DNA from: Deltaproteobacteria bacterium
GTDB lineage: Bacteria; Myxococcota_A; Polyangia; Haliangiales; Haliangiaceae
Reading direction: 5' to 3'
Length of the DNA stretch: 56,014 bases
NCBI GenBank assembly: GCA_021413675.1
Contig: JAIOQA010000441.1
Location: 1 to 56,014, forward strand
Shown here: in pieces, positions 20,541-31,589 of the stretch
Position numbering within the stretch: position 1 is the stretch's first letter
Layout: the number at the start of each line of letters is the position of its first letter
The notes under the pieces: generated by a model
Seen by the model: only the letters and a program-made list of their open reading frames with translations
What the model was told of the DNA's origin: nothing
The model's database searches: none
Position numbers and translations under genes: made by a program

Positions 20541-20891
20541 CTACTCGGCTTCGATCGAGAGCTGCAGCGGGTACTCGTGGGCCTTGGCCAGGTGCATCGT
20601 CTTCTGCACCTTGGTCTCGGCGACCTCGTACGTGTAGACGCCCGCGATCCCGACGCCGGAATCGTGGACGTGCGACATGATCGCGATCGCGTCGCCCTCG
20701 CTCTTGTGGAAGACGCTCTGCAGGACCCACACGACGAACTCCTTGGTCGTGTAGTCGTCGTTGTGCAGGAGCACCTTGTACATCGGTGGTTTCTTGGTCC
20801 GGGTGCGCTCGTCGAGGACGAGGCCGGTCTGCCGCTCACCACCCTGGCGCGGCTTGTCGGACTTCTTGTCGTCGGAGAGGCGGGTCACCAT
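20541..20891 (-). CDS. clpS: ATP-dependent Clp protease adaptor ClpS
   Basis: 116 residues from the ATG at 20891 (MVTRLSDDKKSD); a start 57 bases upstream would add 19 residues of no family character. After a disordered, charged 35-residue tail comes the ClpS core: PPMYKVLLHNDDYTTKEFVV (N-end-rule binding loop with the NDDYT motif), VLQSVFHKSEGDAIAIMSHV and a terminal KAHEYPLQLSIEAE. It recognises N-degron substrates and hands them to the ClpA N-domain encoded just downstream. It is divergent from the M20 peptidase gene, with 104 bp between starts. Confidence 0.96.
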   Translation of the reverse strand: MVTRLSDDKKSDKPRQGGERQTGLVLDERTRTKKPPMYKVLLHNDDYTTKEFVVWVLQSVFHKSEGDAIAIMSHVHDSGVGIAGVYTYEVAETKVQKTMHLAKAHEYPLQLSIEAE

Positions 20892-20995
20892 GGCTCCACT
20901 ATACGATGCGTCACGTGCCGGTGTAGCCCCGCGCGGCACCCGGTGCACCCCGTCATTTCGGGCAGGTATCTCGGCAGTTTGCTAGGCTGCCGCCC

Positions 20996-22411
<1,416 letters not shown>

Positions 22412-22460
22412 GCGATCCGACCAGGTGTGGTGTCTCCGCGCGGTCACGGTCGCCGCCCGC

Positions 22461-22542
22461 GCGTGGCCGGATTCCGGCCGAAAAACCAACCCCGGAGGGC
22501 CGCGTGGCCGGATGCCGGCCGAAAAACTAACCCCGGAGGGGG
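22461..22542. repeat. 41-bp tandem pair carrying palindrome plus AAAACCAACCCCGG motif
   Basis: Two adjacent 41-bp units (22461-22501 and 22502-22542) differ at only a few positions. Each has a perfect palindrome (GGCCGGATTCCGGCC in the first; ATG centre in the second) followed by GAAAAACCAACCCCGGAGGG (CTAACC in the second). They lie between the M20 peptidase and a lipoprotein gene and are related to the 62-bp array at 32.6 kb. Confidence 0.8.
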
Positions 22543-22623
22543 CGGAGCGCGATCTCGGTCGCGGCGGGTGGCAACGCGTGGCACGGCGGCGGCGTGGCAC
22601 ACGCGCTGCAAAGGTGCCCGGTC

Positions 22624-23031
22624 ATGCGCACCAACCTCTCGTTCTTCGCCTCGCTTCTCCTCGTCGCTGCGACCGCGTGCGGCACCACGACCCGCTTCAT
22701 CGCGACCAACCCGTCGCCGCAGCCGCTGGTCGCCAAGCCCGCCTCGGCGGTGCAGGTCTACACGACCGGCGTGCCCGAGCTGCCGTACGTCGAGGTCGGC
22801 ATCATCCAGGGCCGCCAGTCGAGCGAGCTCAGCTTCGACGAGATGCCCAAGATCATCTCGGCGATGCGCGCCGACGCGGGCAAGGCCGGCTGCGACGCGC
22901 TGCTCATCAACGGCGCCAGCGACAAGGTCGTCGGCGACCACCACAGCACGACCACCCTCGAGGGCTTCTGGGGCACCTGCATCGTGTTCGTCCCGGCCGG
23001 CTCGCCGGGCGCCACGACCGCGGGCCGCTGA
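22624..23031 (+). CDS. small lipoprotein of unknown function
   Basis: 135 residues from the ATG at 22624. The N-terminus is a lipoprotein signal (MRTNLSFFASLLLVAATAC), so the mature protein starts with a lipidated Cys. The mature part contains SAVQVYTTGVPELPYVEVGI, SELSFDEMPKIISAMRADAG and CDALLINGASDKVVGDHHST, then a hydrophobic end, LEGFWGTCIVFVPAG. The pattern, a small alpha/beta domain in which a Cys/Asp segment precedes a Gly-Ala-rich turn, recalls small lipoproteins that handle outer-membrane stress, but I do not recognise a family. It is followed 42 bp downstream by a kinase gene. Confidence 0.75.
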   Translation: MRTNLSFFASLLLVAATACGTTTRFIATNPSPQPLVAKPASAVQVYTTGVPELPYVEVGIIQGRQSSELSFDEMPKIISAMRADAGKAGCDALLINGASDKVVGDHHSTTTLEGFWGTCIVFVPAGSPGATTAGR

Positions 23032-23073
23032 TCCGCGCGGGCGCGACCGCGACTTGCTGGTACCATCTCGCGC

Positions 23074-24645
<1,572 letters not shown>

Positions 24646-24651
24646 TCGCCC

Positions 24652-25848
24652 GTGCCGCGGTTCGTCCTCGTCCTGATCCTGTGCGCCCTGTCGGCGCACG
24701 CCGTCGCGCAGCCCGCCGACACCCGGGCGCAGGCCAAGAAGGCCTTCGCCCGCGCGCAGGCCGCCGAGGCCCGCAAGGACTGGCGTACCGCGATCAGCGA
24801 GTACCTCACTGCCTACGATCTCTCGCCGCACCCCGACGTGCTCTACAACGTCGCCGGCGACTACGAGCGCCTCGAGCAGCTGCGCGACGCCGTCACCTAC
24901 TACCGGCGCTACCTCGACGAGAAGGACGACGCCGAGGATCGCGCGAAGGTCGAGAAGCTGATCGCCGCGCTGCGCCGCCGGCCCGGCCCGGTGACGATCG
25001 CGACCACGCCGCCGGGCGCGCGGATCTTCGTCGACGGCAAGCCCAGCGGCGCGGCGCCGCTCGAGCTGAGCCTCGGCGGCCCGCACACGATCACCGCCGA
25101 GCTCGACGGCCGCCGCGCCGAGCGCTCGATCACCGTCGAGTACGCCGAGCCGGTGCAGGTCGATCTCAGCCTGCCCGCCGCGACCGGCGTGCTCGCCGTG
25201 ACCAGCAACATCGCCGACGCGCGCGTGCAGGTCGACGGCGAGGAGGTCGGCACCGCGCCGTTCCGCGGCGACCTCGCGGTCAGCGATCACGAGGTCGTGG
25301 TCTCGGCGCCCGGCTACACGACCTCGACCCAGCGCACCACGGTCAGCGCCGGGAAGACCGTGCAGCTCGCCGCCGAGCTGGTCGCCGATGCCCACGCCGC
25401 CGACGCGCATCCGATCCCCGCGCCCGACGCGCCGGCCGCGCCGCGCTTCCTGTTCGCGGTCGACGGCGGCGTGCTGGTCAACGGCGACAAGGCGCCGATC
25501 GGCACGCTGGCCATCGGCTACCCGCGCGGCCTGGTCCAGAGCTGGCTCGGCATCGCGTATGGCAACGGCAGCATCGCGTACGCCGGCGGCGTGCGCCTGA
25601 TGCTGACCCACGGCCGGCTGCGACCGTTCCTGTCGGGCACCATCACGCTCGGCTCGCTCTACGCGATCTGGGGCGGCGGCGGCCTGGCGCTCACTAACCT
25701 CGGCAGCAGCGTGATCAAGTTCGACATCTTCGTCGAGGGCGGGATCGGCTACGCCAAGCAGCTCGACGCCAGCGCCAACAGCTCGACGCCGTCGACGATC
25801 GTCGCGCCGATCCTCGCGGGCGTCGCTTGGCACACCGGCGCGTGGTGA
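24652..25848 (+). CDS. secreted TPR-PEGA protein
   Basis: 398 residues from GTG 24652. A signal peptide (FVLVLILCALSAHAVAQ) is followed by a TPR-like helical part (TAISEYLTAYDLSPHPDVLY, YRRYLDEKDDAEDRAKVEKL) and two PEGA domains (VTIATTPPGARIFVDGKPSG and VLAVTSNIADARVQVDGEEV). The last 140 residues are Gly-rich beta strands (RFLFAVDGGVLVNGDKAPIG, GGVRLMLTHGRLRPFLSGTI), possibly an outer-membrane or surface beta domain. The TPR part is closely related to the extracytoplasmic part of the kinase at 28403. It is co-transcribed with the PEGA kinase upstream. Function unknown; an envelope scaffold is the likely role. Confidence 0.82.
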   Translation: MPRFVLVLILCALSAHAVAQPADTRAQAKKAFARAQAAEARKDWRTAISEYLTAYDLSPHPDVLYNVAGDYERLEQLRDAVTYYRRYLDEKDDAEDRAKVEKLIAALRRRPGPVTIATTPPGARIFVDGKPSGAAPLELSLGGPHTITAELDGRRAERSITVEYAEPVQVDLSLPAATGVLAVTSNIADARVQVDGEEVGTAPFRGDLAVSDHEVVVSAPGYTTSTQRTTVSAGKTVQLAAELVADAHAADAHPIPAPDAPAAPRFLFAVDGGVLVNGDKAPIGTLAIGYPRGLVQSWLGIAYGNGSIAYAGGVRLMLTHGRLRPFLSGTITLGSLYAIWGGGGLALTNLGSSVIKFDIFVEGGIGYAKQLDASANSSTPSTIVAPILAGVAWHTGAW

Positions 25849-25886
25849 CGCGCGAATCGAGCGCCCGCGCGCGGCGTTGATCGCGC

Positions 25887-26630
25887 ATGCGTTCGCTCGC
25901 CCTCCTCCTCGTCATCACGGCGTGCGCCACGCCGCCCACGCCGATCGCCAACACGCGCGGTCCGGATCCCGCGCCGGTGACCGCCATCGCGCCGGTCCGC
26001 AGCGCGCCCACGGCCGCCGCGGCGTGCCCGCTCGGATGGGATGAGTTTGCCCTCGCGGCGACGCCGACCATCGCGCTCCAGCCAATGGTCCCCGGCCAGG
26101 CGATGCCCGAAGAATGCCCGTGGGACTTCGATCCCTCCGTCGCGCTGGCACACGGCTGCGCCGACTGCGTCTCGGGGACGATCGCGCCGGGGCGCCGGGC
26201 GGTGCTCGCAATCGCGGGCCCCGCCGGCTCTGGCCACTTCGCGTCGCTCGGCCTGGTCGTCGACGGACCGCAGCCCCGCTTCGCGTGCCTGCTGGCGTCG
26301 ACCGTCGGCTGGCGGTACCTGGCCCCGGTCGCCCACCGCCTCTCGCCGCTGCCCTGGCTCGCCGACCTCGATGGCGATCACCTGGTCGAGCTGATCGCGT
26401 GGCAGCGCCTGCCCTGGGGCAACGACGAGGTCTCGAACGCCCTCGCCCCGGTGGTCTACGCGCTGAGCGGCGACACCCTCGTCCGACGCGACGATCGCGG
26501 CCGCGCGCTCGCGTCCAAGGTCGGCGATGCGTATGCCGCCCTCGCCGCGCTCCCCGACGACGCCGATGCCCCGCGGCCGAAAGCCTGCTTCCTGGCCGTC
26601 GAGGACGCGCTCCGGCACTGGGGCCGCTGA
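25887..26630 (+). CDS. lipoprotein of unknown function
   Basis: 247 residues, starting MRSLALLLVITACATPPTP, a short signal ending in a lipobox with Cys 13. The mature part is low in Lys, rich in Ala/Pro/Asp and contains seven or so Cys, among them CPLGWDEF, CPWDFDPS, CADCVSG and RFACLLAS. The segment LADLDGDHLVELIAWQRLPW resembles an FG-GAP/VCBS-type Ca-binding loop (DLDGDG-like), hinting at a beta-propeller blade. No known family is recognised with confidence. It converges with the histidine phosphatase gene, with repeat element copy C between them. Confidence 0.7.
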   Translation: MRSLALLLVITACATPPTPIANTRGPDPAPVTAIAPVRSAPTAAAACPLGWDEFALAATPTIALQPMVPGQAMPEECPWDFDPSVALAHGCADCVSGTIAPGRRAVLAIAGPAGSGHFASLGLVVDGPQPRFACLLASTVGWRYLAPVAHRLSPLPWLADLDGDHLVELIAWQRLPWGNDEVSNALAPVVYALSGDTLVRRDDRGRALASKVGDAYAALAALPDDADAPRPKACFLAVEDALRHWGR

Positions 26631-26650
26631 CCGCGCGTCGAGATCCGGTC

Positions 26651-26760
26651 AGAACCTGTGAAGCGTTCGCTTCCAGGTTCTCGTTCGATCGATCGGCCCC
26701 GTCGAGGACGACGGACCCGATCTCCTCCGGAACCTGAGCCGGCGCCCTTCGGTTGCCTCA
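26651..26760 (-). repeat. two-hairpin 3' element, copy C (after the histidine phosphatase gene)
   Basis: On the minus strand the element opens with the TGA stop of the histidine phosphatase gene (TGAGGC...), has the conserved box and CCGTCG-TCCT-CGACGG, and ends in a hairpin at 26651-26681: AGAACCTG, GAAGC, loop GAAC, GCTTC, bulged A, CAGGTTCT. Against copy B both strands of each stem change together (AGAGCCTG/CAGGCTCT to AGAACCTG/CAGGTTCT; GAGGC/GCCTC to GAAGC/GCTTC), keeping the pairing. Confidence 0.85.
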
Positions 26761-27417
26761 GTCCGCGTACCGCTCCTCCCATCGCCCGCTGGTGCCGCGC
26801 GCGATCAACAGCACCGACGCGTTCGCCGGGTTGGGCTCGTCCTCGAACCACTCGACCGAGCGATTGAACCAGGCCATGCGGAACGCGCGCTGGGTGACGC
26901 CGTGCAGGAAGATCAGGTGGTGGCGGAACTGCGACCGGTGCAGCTTGGCCATGAACAGCGCGAGGCGCTGCACGACATCGGCGCGGCTCTCGCCGCACGG
27001 GTAGCGAAAGTAGAAGCGGCCGTGGTGATCGCTCATGCGCGTGCGCCGCGCGAACTGCGCCGGCGCGAACGCCGCCATCTCCGCCTCGTCGAGGCCGTCC
27101 CAGTCGCCAAACTCCTGCTCGCGCAGGAGGAACGAGTCGCGGCGCAGCACGCCGGCGAAGGCGTCGCCGAGCGCCGCCCGCATGACCAGCGCCTCGGTCT
27201 GCACGCAGCGCACGTAGGGCGAGCGCCACGAGCAGGTCCGCGCGGGATCGAGCGCGAGCGCGCGCAGCCGCAGGCCGGCGCGATGCGCGTCGGGATCGTC
27301 GTCGGGCCGCGCCAGCGGGATGACGTGATCCGGCATCATCTTGTAGACGTCGTTGTCGTCGTTCGCGATCGATCGGCCGTGGCGGATGAGCGCGATCGTC
27401 TCGACGTTGGAGTCCAT
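26758..27417 (-). CDS. histidine phosphatase family protein (phosphoglycerate mutase-like)
   Basis: 219 residues from the ATG at 27417. The phosphohistidine site is the N-terminal ALIRHGRSIAN (LIRHG, about residue 10). The other core residues fit: WRSPYVRCVQTEAL with the phosphate-binding Arg, EFGDWDGLDEAE after the first helix, and FLHGVTQRAF with the second catalytic His. It removes phosphate from a small molecule or a phosphoprotein; the substrate is not predictable. The segment RFYFRYPCGESRADVVQRLA is the family's usual G-E-S region. Its stop codon is the first triplet of repeat element copy C. It starts 51 bp from the divergent DUF1295 gene. Confidence 0.9.
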   Translation of the reverse strand: MDSNVETIALIRHGRSIANDDNDVYKMMPDHVIPLARPDDDPDAHRAGLRLRALALDPARTCSWRSPYVRCVQTEALVMRAALGDAFAGVLRRDSFLLREQEFGDWDGLDEAEMAAFAPAQFARRTRMSDHHGRFYFRYPCGESRADVVQRLALFMAKLHRSQFRHHLIFLHGVTQRAFRMAWFNRSVEWFEDEPNPANASVLLIARGTSGRWEERYAD

Positions 27418-27468
27418 CGCTCGCGAGTCTAGAACACCGCACGGGCCGCGCGGGCTACGCTCGCGCCG

Positions 27469-28353
27469 ATGCCCCGCACGCGCGCCGCCTCGTTCGGCTG
27501 GATCGCCCTCGCCTACGTCACGGCCGGCGCGATCGCGTGGCTGGTCGTGTCCCGGCTCGGCGAGGCACCGCCGTGGCGCGCGATGCTGATCGGCGACGTC
27601 GCCGCGACGATCGTCGTGTTCGCCTGGAGCGTCGCGCTCGACAACTCGAGCGTCTACGATCCGTACTGGAGCGTCGCGCCGATGGTGTTCGCGCCGTGGC
27701 TCGCGCTGAACGGCGCGGCGCCGACCGCGCGCGGCGTCATCGTCACCGCGCTGATGCTGGCCTGGGGCGCGCGGCTCACGTGGAACTGGGCCCGCGGCTG
27801 GCAGGGCCTCGCCCACGAGGACTGGCGCTACGTCGACATCCGCGACAAGACCCGCCGGCTGTACTGGCCGGTCAGCTTCCTCGGCATCCACCTGATGCCG
27901 ACGCTGATGGTCTATCTGGGATCGCTCGCGCTGGTGCCCGCGCTGACGATCGATCGACCGCTCGGGCCGCTCGATCTCGCGGCCGCGCTCGTGACCATCG
28001 GCGCGATCGCGCTCGAGGCCACCGCCGACGCGCAGCTGCGCGCGTTCCGGCGCAGCGCACCTCCGGCCGGCGCGATCATGGCGCGCGGCCTCTGGGGCTG
28101 GTCGCGACATCCGAACTACCTGGGCGAGATCAGCTTCTGGTGGGGCCTCGGCCTGTTCGCGCTCGCCGCCGATCCTGGCGCGTGGCGCGCGCTCGCCGGC
28201 GCCGCGGTGATCACGCTCCTGTTCGTGTTCATCAGCGTGCCGCTGCTCGATCGCCGCTCGGTCGCGCGCCGCCCGGCCTATGCCGCGCACATGCGCCGCG
28301 TACCGGGCCTGGTGCCGCGGCCCTGGCGAGGTCCGGCAGAACCAGGCACGTGA
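27469..28353 (+). CDS. DUF1295 family membrane protein (steroid 5-alpha-reductase-like)
   Basis: 294 residues with about six membrane spans (WIALAYVTAGAIAWLVV, MLIGDVAATIVVFAWSVAL, MVFAPWLALNGAA and others). The family signature is SSVYDPYWSVAPM, then ARLTWNWARGWQG near residue 105 and GLWGWSRHPNYLGEISFWWG near residue 205, the RHPNYLGE motif shared with steroid 5-alpha-reductases and isoprenylcysteine methyltransferases, where the conserved residues bind NADPH or a cofactor. The end RRPAYAAHMRRVPGLVPRP is typical of DUF1295. The substrate is unknown, perhaps an unsaturated lipid or steroid. It is followed 49 bp later by a kinase gene. Confidence 0.9.
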   Translation: MPRTRAASFGWIALAYVTAGAIAWLVVSRLGEAPPWRAMLIGDVAATIVVFAWSVALDNSSVYDPYWSVAPMVFAPWLALNGAAPTARGVIVTALMLAWGARLTWNWARGWQGLAHEDWRYVDIRDKTRRLYWPVSFLGIHLMPTLMVYLGSLALVPALTIDRPLGPLDLAAALVTIGAIALEATADAQLRAFRRSAPPAGAIMARGLWGWSRHPNYLGEISFWWGLGLFALAADPGAWRALAGAAVITLLFVFISVPLLDRRSVARRPAYAAHMRRVPGLVPRPWRGPAEPGT

Positions 28354-28402
28354 CCCATCCGCCCCGCGGCCGCGCCGGGTGCGATCGCGTATCCTCGCGG
28401 CG

Positions 28403-30127
28403 GTGGCCGACGCGGACGATCTCGTGACGGCACCCGCCGTCGACACGACCGAGGGCGCCGGCGCGCCACGGCGCGGCGCGACCACCGAGCTACCCACGAC
28501 GATCGATCGCTTCGAGGTCAAGGCCAAGCTGGGTGAGGGCGGCATGGGCGTGGTGCTGCTCGCCGCCGATCCGCTGCTCGGGCGCCGGGTCGCGATCAAG
28601 GTCCTGCACGCCGACGGCGCCGATCACAGCGCCGCGCAGCGCCGCCTCCTGCGCGAGGCCCAGGGCATGGCGCAACTGTCGCACGACAACGTGATCGTCG
28701 TGCACGAGGTCGGCACCCACGAGGGCCGGGTCTTCCTCGCGATGGAGTACGTCACCGGCGGCACGCTCACCCGGCATCAGGTCGGGCGCCCCTGGCGCGA
28801 GGTGCTCGACCTGTACCTGCGCGCCGGGCGCGGGCTGCTGGCCGCGCACGACGCCGGCCTCGTCCACCGCGACTTCAAGCCCGACAACGTCCTCGTCGGC
28901 GACGATGGTCGCGTGCGGGTCACCGATTTCGGGCTGGTCGCGGCCATCGACGCCAGCCCCGAGGCCACCGAGCGCCGGGATCTCGAGCTGTCGATCAAGC
29001 TCACGCAGACCGGCGCGGTGATGGGCACGCCGCGCTACATGGCGCCCGAGCAGCACCTCGGCGAGAGCGTCGATCCGCGCGCCGATCAGTTCGCGTTCTG
29101 CGTCGCCCTGTACGAGGCGCTCTACGGCCACGCGCCGTTCCCCGGGCCGACGTATCCCGAGCTCCGCCGGCAGGTGCTCGCCGGCGAGATCGCGCCCGCG
29201 CCCGCGCGCACCGAGGTCCCGCGCCACGTGCACGCGGCGCTGATGCGCGGCCTCTGCCGCGATCGGGACGCGCGCTGGCCGTCGATGCGCGCGCTGCTCG
29301 CGGCGCTCACCGACGCGCCCCGGCGCCTGCCGCGCATCACGATCACCTGGACCCGATTGATCGTCACGATCGTGCTCGCCGTCGTCGGCGAGCGGATCGT
29401 CGATCGGTGGTTCCACGCCGACTCGTCTACCGCCGTGGCGCCGAGCCCCGCGGCGGCGAGCCCGCTGGCGTCCGGATCGCCGATCGCTGGAGCGGCGACC
29501 GCTGGAGCGGCGACGCACGTGAGCACGCCCGCGGCGAAGGGGTTCCTGCCCGAGGCCCAGCAGGCGTTCGACCAGGCCCAGGCGGACTACATCGAAGGGC
29601 GATACGACCAGGCGGCGCAGGGCTTCCAGAAGGCCTACGCGAGCAGCCCCTTCCCGCAATTCCTCTACAACGTCGGCGCGAGCTACCAGATGCTCGCCAA
29701 GCACACCCGCGACGTCGCGACCTACGCCAAGGCCATCGCGTCGTATCGCCGGTACCTCGCGGAGGACCCGCAGGCGCAGGATCGCGCCCAGATCGAGGAG
29801 GCGATCGCCGCGCTCCAGGCGGAGGTCGAGCGCCTCGCGCGGGTGCCCTCGCGCGCGAGCTCCGCCACGGTCTCGCAGCAGGACCTCGGGCCGCGCGGCG
29901 ACGTGCGCCTGCGCGGCCTGGTCGTGATCGACAGCGATCCGCCGGGCGCGACGATCCGCGTCGACGAGAAGGTGACCCCGTTCGGGACCACGCCGTGGTC
30001 GGGGTGGCTCGAGGGGAAGCACCACATCGTCGTCGAGCTCGCCGGCCACATCCCGCTCGAGCGGGACGTCGTGATCGATCCGAAGAAGCTGTTCGTCTTC
30101 CACGCCGTGCTCGGCACGGTGAAGTGA
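28403..30127 (+). CDS. Ser/Thr protein kinase with periplasmic TPR-PEGA module
   Basis: 574 residues from GTG 28403 (MADADDLV), which avoids overlap with the DUF1295 gene. Kinase domain about residues 35-300: GEGGMGVVLLA, VAIKVLHA, LVHRDFKPDNVLVG, RVTDFGLVAA and GTPRYMAPEQHLG, a catalytically complete set. One membrane helix near residue 320 (ITWTRLIVTIVLAVVGERIV) is short and interrupted by charges. The outside part has TPR-like repeats (YDQAAQGFQKAYASSPFPQF, YAKAIASYRRYLAEDPQAQD) and a PEGA domain (LRGLVVIDSDPPGATIRVDE). The TPR-PEGA pair is paralogous to the secreted protein at 24652. It probably relays envelope state to cytoplasmic targets. Confidence 0.9.
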   Translation: MADADDLVTAPAVDTTEGAGAPRRGATTELPTTIDRFEVKAKLGEGGMGVVLLAADPLLGRRVAIKVLHADGADHSAAQRRLLREAQGMAQLSHDNVIVVHEVGTHEGRVFLAMEYVTGGTLTRHQVGRPWREVLDLYLRAGRGLLAAHDAGLVHRDFKPDNVLVGDDGRVRVTDFGLVAAIDASPEATERRDLELSIKLTQTGAVMGTPRYMAPEQHLGESVDPRADQFAFCVALYEALYGHAPFPGPTYPELRRQVLAGEIAPAPARTEVPRHVHAALMRGLCRDRDARWPSMRALLAALTDAPRRLPRITITWTRLIVTIVLAVVGERIVDRWFHADSSTAVAPSPAAASPLASGSPIAGAATAGAATHVSTPAAKGFLPEAQQAFDQAQADYIEGRYDQAAQGFQKAYASSPFPQFLYNVGASYQMLAKHTRDVATYAKAIASYRRYLAEDPQAQDRAQIEEAIAALQAEVERLARVPSRASSATVSQQDLGPRGDVRLRGLVVIDSDPPGATIRVDEKVTPFGTTPWSGWLEGKHHIVVELAGHIPLERDVVIDPKKLFVFHAVLGTVK

Positions 30128-30131
30128 CGCG

Positions 30132-30323
30132 ATGGCGCGCGCGCGATCGATGTCGCGGCTCGAGAGCTTCGTGCTCGATCAGATCGCCGAGGCGGGCTCG
30201 GAGGAGGTCACCACGCTCCCCGACGCGGTCTACGATCGACGGGCCCGCGAGACCGCGCTCGCGCCGCCGTCGCGCGCACGGATCTCCCGACCTGACGAAA
30301 CGTGCGCCGCCGATCCCCGGTAG
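30132..30323 (+). CDS. possible 63-residue protein, doubtful
   Basis: A small frame between the kinase and the aldo/keto reductase, MARARSMSRLESFVLDQIAE and on. The first 35 residues could form a helix (SRLESFVLDQIAEAGSEEV); the rest is Arg/Pro-rich with no family resemblance. It lies 4 bp after the kinase stop, but no convincing ribosome binding site is seen. It could be a remnant of a larger gene or random. Kept as a low-confidence entry because it fills an otherwise empty 205 bp. Confidence 0.25.
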   Translation: MARARSMSRLESFVLDQIAEAGSEEVTTLPDAVYDRRARETALAPPSRARISRPDETCAADPR

Positions 30324-30332
30324 ATTGACGCG

Positions 30333-31229
30333 ATGAGCAGCACCGCGTTCGGTCACGGTCCGGATCGCATTCGCCTCGGCGACCTCGACGTCTGTCGCAT
30401 GGGCTTCGGCGCGATGCGCCTGCCCGGGCCCGACGTCTGGGGCCCACCGGCCGACGCCGACGAGGCGCGCCGCGTGCTGCGCCGCGCGGTCGACCTCGGC
30501 GTCGAGCTGATCGACACCAGCTGGTACTACGGGCCGTTCGTCGCCAACGAGCTGATCGCGGAGGCCCTCTATCCGTACCCGAGCCAGCTCGTGCTCGCGT
30601 GCAAGCTCGGCGGCAAGCGCCTCCCCGACGCGTCGTGGGCGCCGTTCAACCGCCCCGAGGAGCTGCGCATCGGGTGCGAGCACGACCTGCGCACGCTGCG
30701 CCTCGAGCGCCTCGACGTGGTCCACCTGCGCTGGATGAACACCGGCGTACCGTTCGCCGAGCAGCTCGACGCGCTGATCGCGCTGCAGGCCGAGGGCAAG
30801 ATCCGCCACATCGCGCTCAGCACCGTCAGCGCGCCGATGGTCGAGGCCGCGCTTGCGCGCACGCCGATCGTCGCGGTCCAGAACCTCTACAACGTGACCG
30901 GCGGCGACGGCAAGCTCGCGCGCATGACCCACGCGCTCGTCGAGTCGCCCGACGCGGTGCTCGACCTGTGCGAGGCGCGCGGCATCGCGTACCTCCCGTT
31001 CTTCCCGCTTGCCGTCGGCCAGGTCGGCGCCGAGCGGCCGGCGCTCCTCGAGATCGCCGCGCGCCACGGCCGCACGGTCTTCCAGGTCGCGATCGCGTGG
31101 CTGCTCGCGCGGTCGAAGGTCATGCTGCCGATCCCCGGCACCGGGCGGGTCGCGCACCTCGAGGACAACTGGGCCGCGCGCACGCTCCAGCTCACGCCCG
31201 ACGAGATCGCCGCGATCGGGGCCGGCTGA
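30333..31229 (+). CDS. aldo/keto reductase family protein
   Basis: 298 residues folding as a TIM barrel: RIRLGDLDVCRMGFGAMRLP at the N-terminus, catalytic Asp/Tyr in LIDTSWYYGPFVAN (about residue 55), Lys in VLACKLGGKRLP and His in LDVVHLRWM. NADPH-binding residues are in the C-terminal part (LPIPGTGRVAHLEDNW). It reduces a carbonyl to an alcohol with NADPH; the family is broad and no substrate can be named. It ends 1 nt before the GTG of the MafI-like gene, so the two are probably cotranscribed. Confidence 0.9.
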   Translation: MSSTAFGHGPDRIRLGDLDVCRMGFGAMRLPGPDVWGPPADADEARRVLRRAVDLGVELIDTSWYYGPFVANELIAEALYPYPSQLVLACKLGGKRLPDASWAPFNRPEELRIGCEHDLRTLRLERLDVVHLRWMNTGVPFAEQLDALIALQAEGKIRHIALSTVSAPMVEAALARTPIVAVQNLYNVTGGDGKLARMTHALVESPDAVLDLCEARGIAYLPFFPLAVGQVGAERPALLEIAARHGRTVFQVAIAWLLARSKVMLPIPGTGRVAHLEDNWAARTLQLTPDEIAAIGAG

Positions 31230-31230
31230 G

Positions 31231-31518
31231 GTGTCGCGCGACGAGTCGCCGCCGGGCCAGGCCTTCCGGGACGCGTCCGCGCGCCTGCGCGCGGTCCTCG
31301 ACGCCTCGACTGACCTCTTGCCTGCCAGCGTGCTCGACGACTTGCGCGAGCTGGTGCACTACAACGAGAGCGTCATCGCGCTCGAGAACTTGTGCAGCCA
31401 TCTGCACGATGACGACGTCATCGTGCCGGCGGACACGGTCCGCGCGATCCGCGAACTCGCCGCTGCGCTGAAGGTCGCGCTGGGTCCGTGGTTCGAGGCG
31501 ATCCGCACGACGCCGTGA
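31231..31518 (+). CDS. MafI-like family immunity protein, orphan
   Basis: 95 residues from GTG 31231, 1 nt after the aldo/keto reductase stop. The helical core DDLRELVHYNESVIALENLC followed by SHLHDDDVIVPADTVRAIRE matches the pattern of MafI-family immunity proteins: a helix pair with A-L-E-N-L-C, then a short loop and a second helix pair ending near ALGPWF. MafI proteins bind and block nuclease or other polymorphic toxins. No toxin gene is adjacent, so this would be an orphan immunity gene, or a fold used for another purpose. The assignment rests on a short motif and is moderate. Confidence 0.55.
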   Translation: MSRDESPPGQAFRDASARLRAVLDASTDLLPASVLDDLRELVHYNESVIALENLCSHLHDDDVIVPADTVRAIRELAAALKVALGPWFEAIRTTP

Positions 31519-31589
31519 GGCGCGCTCGTCGTCGCGCGGTCACGGTCACCTCGCGCGGATGCCAGGCATGGCGGGCGTCGAGGCGCGCG

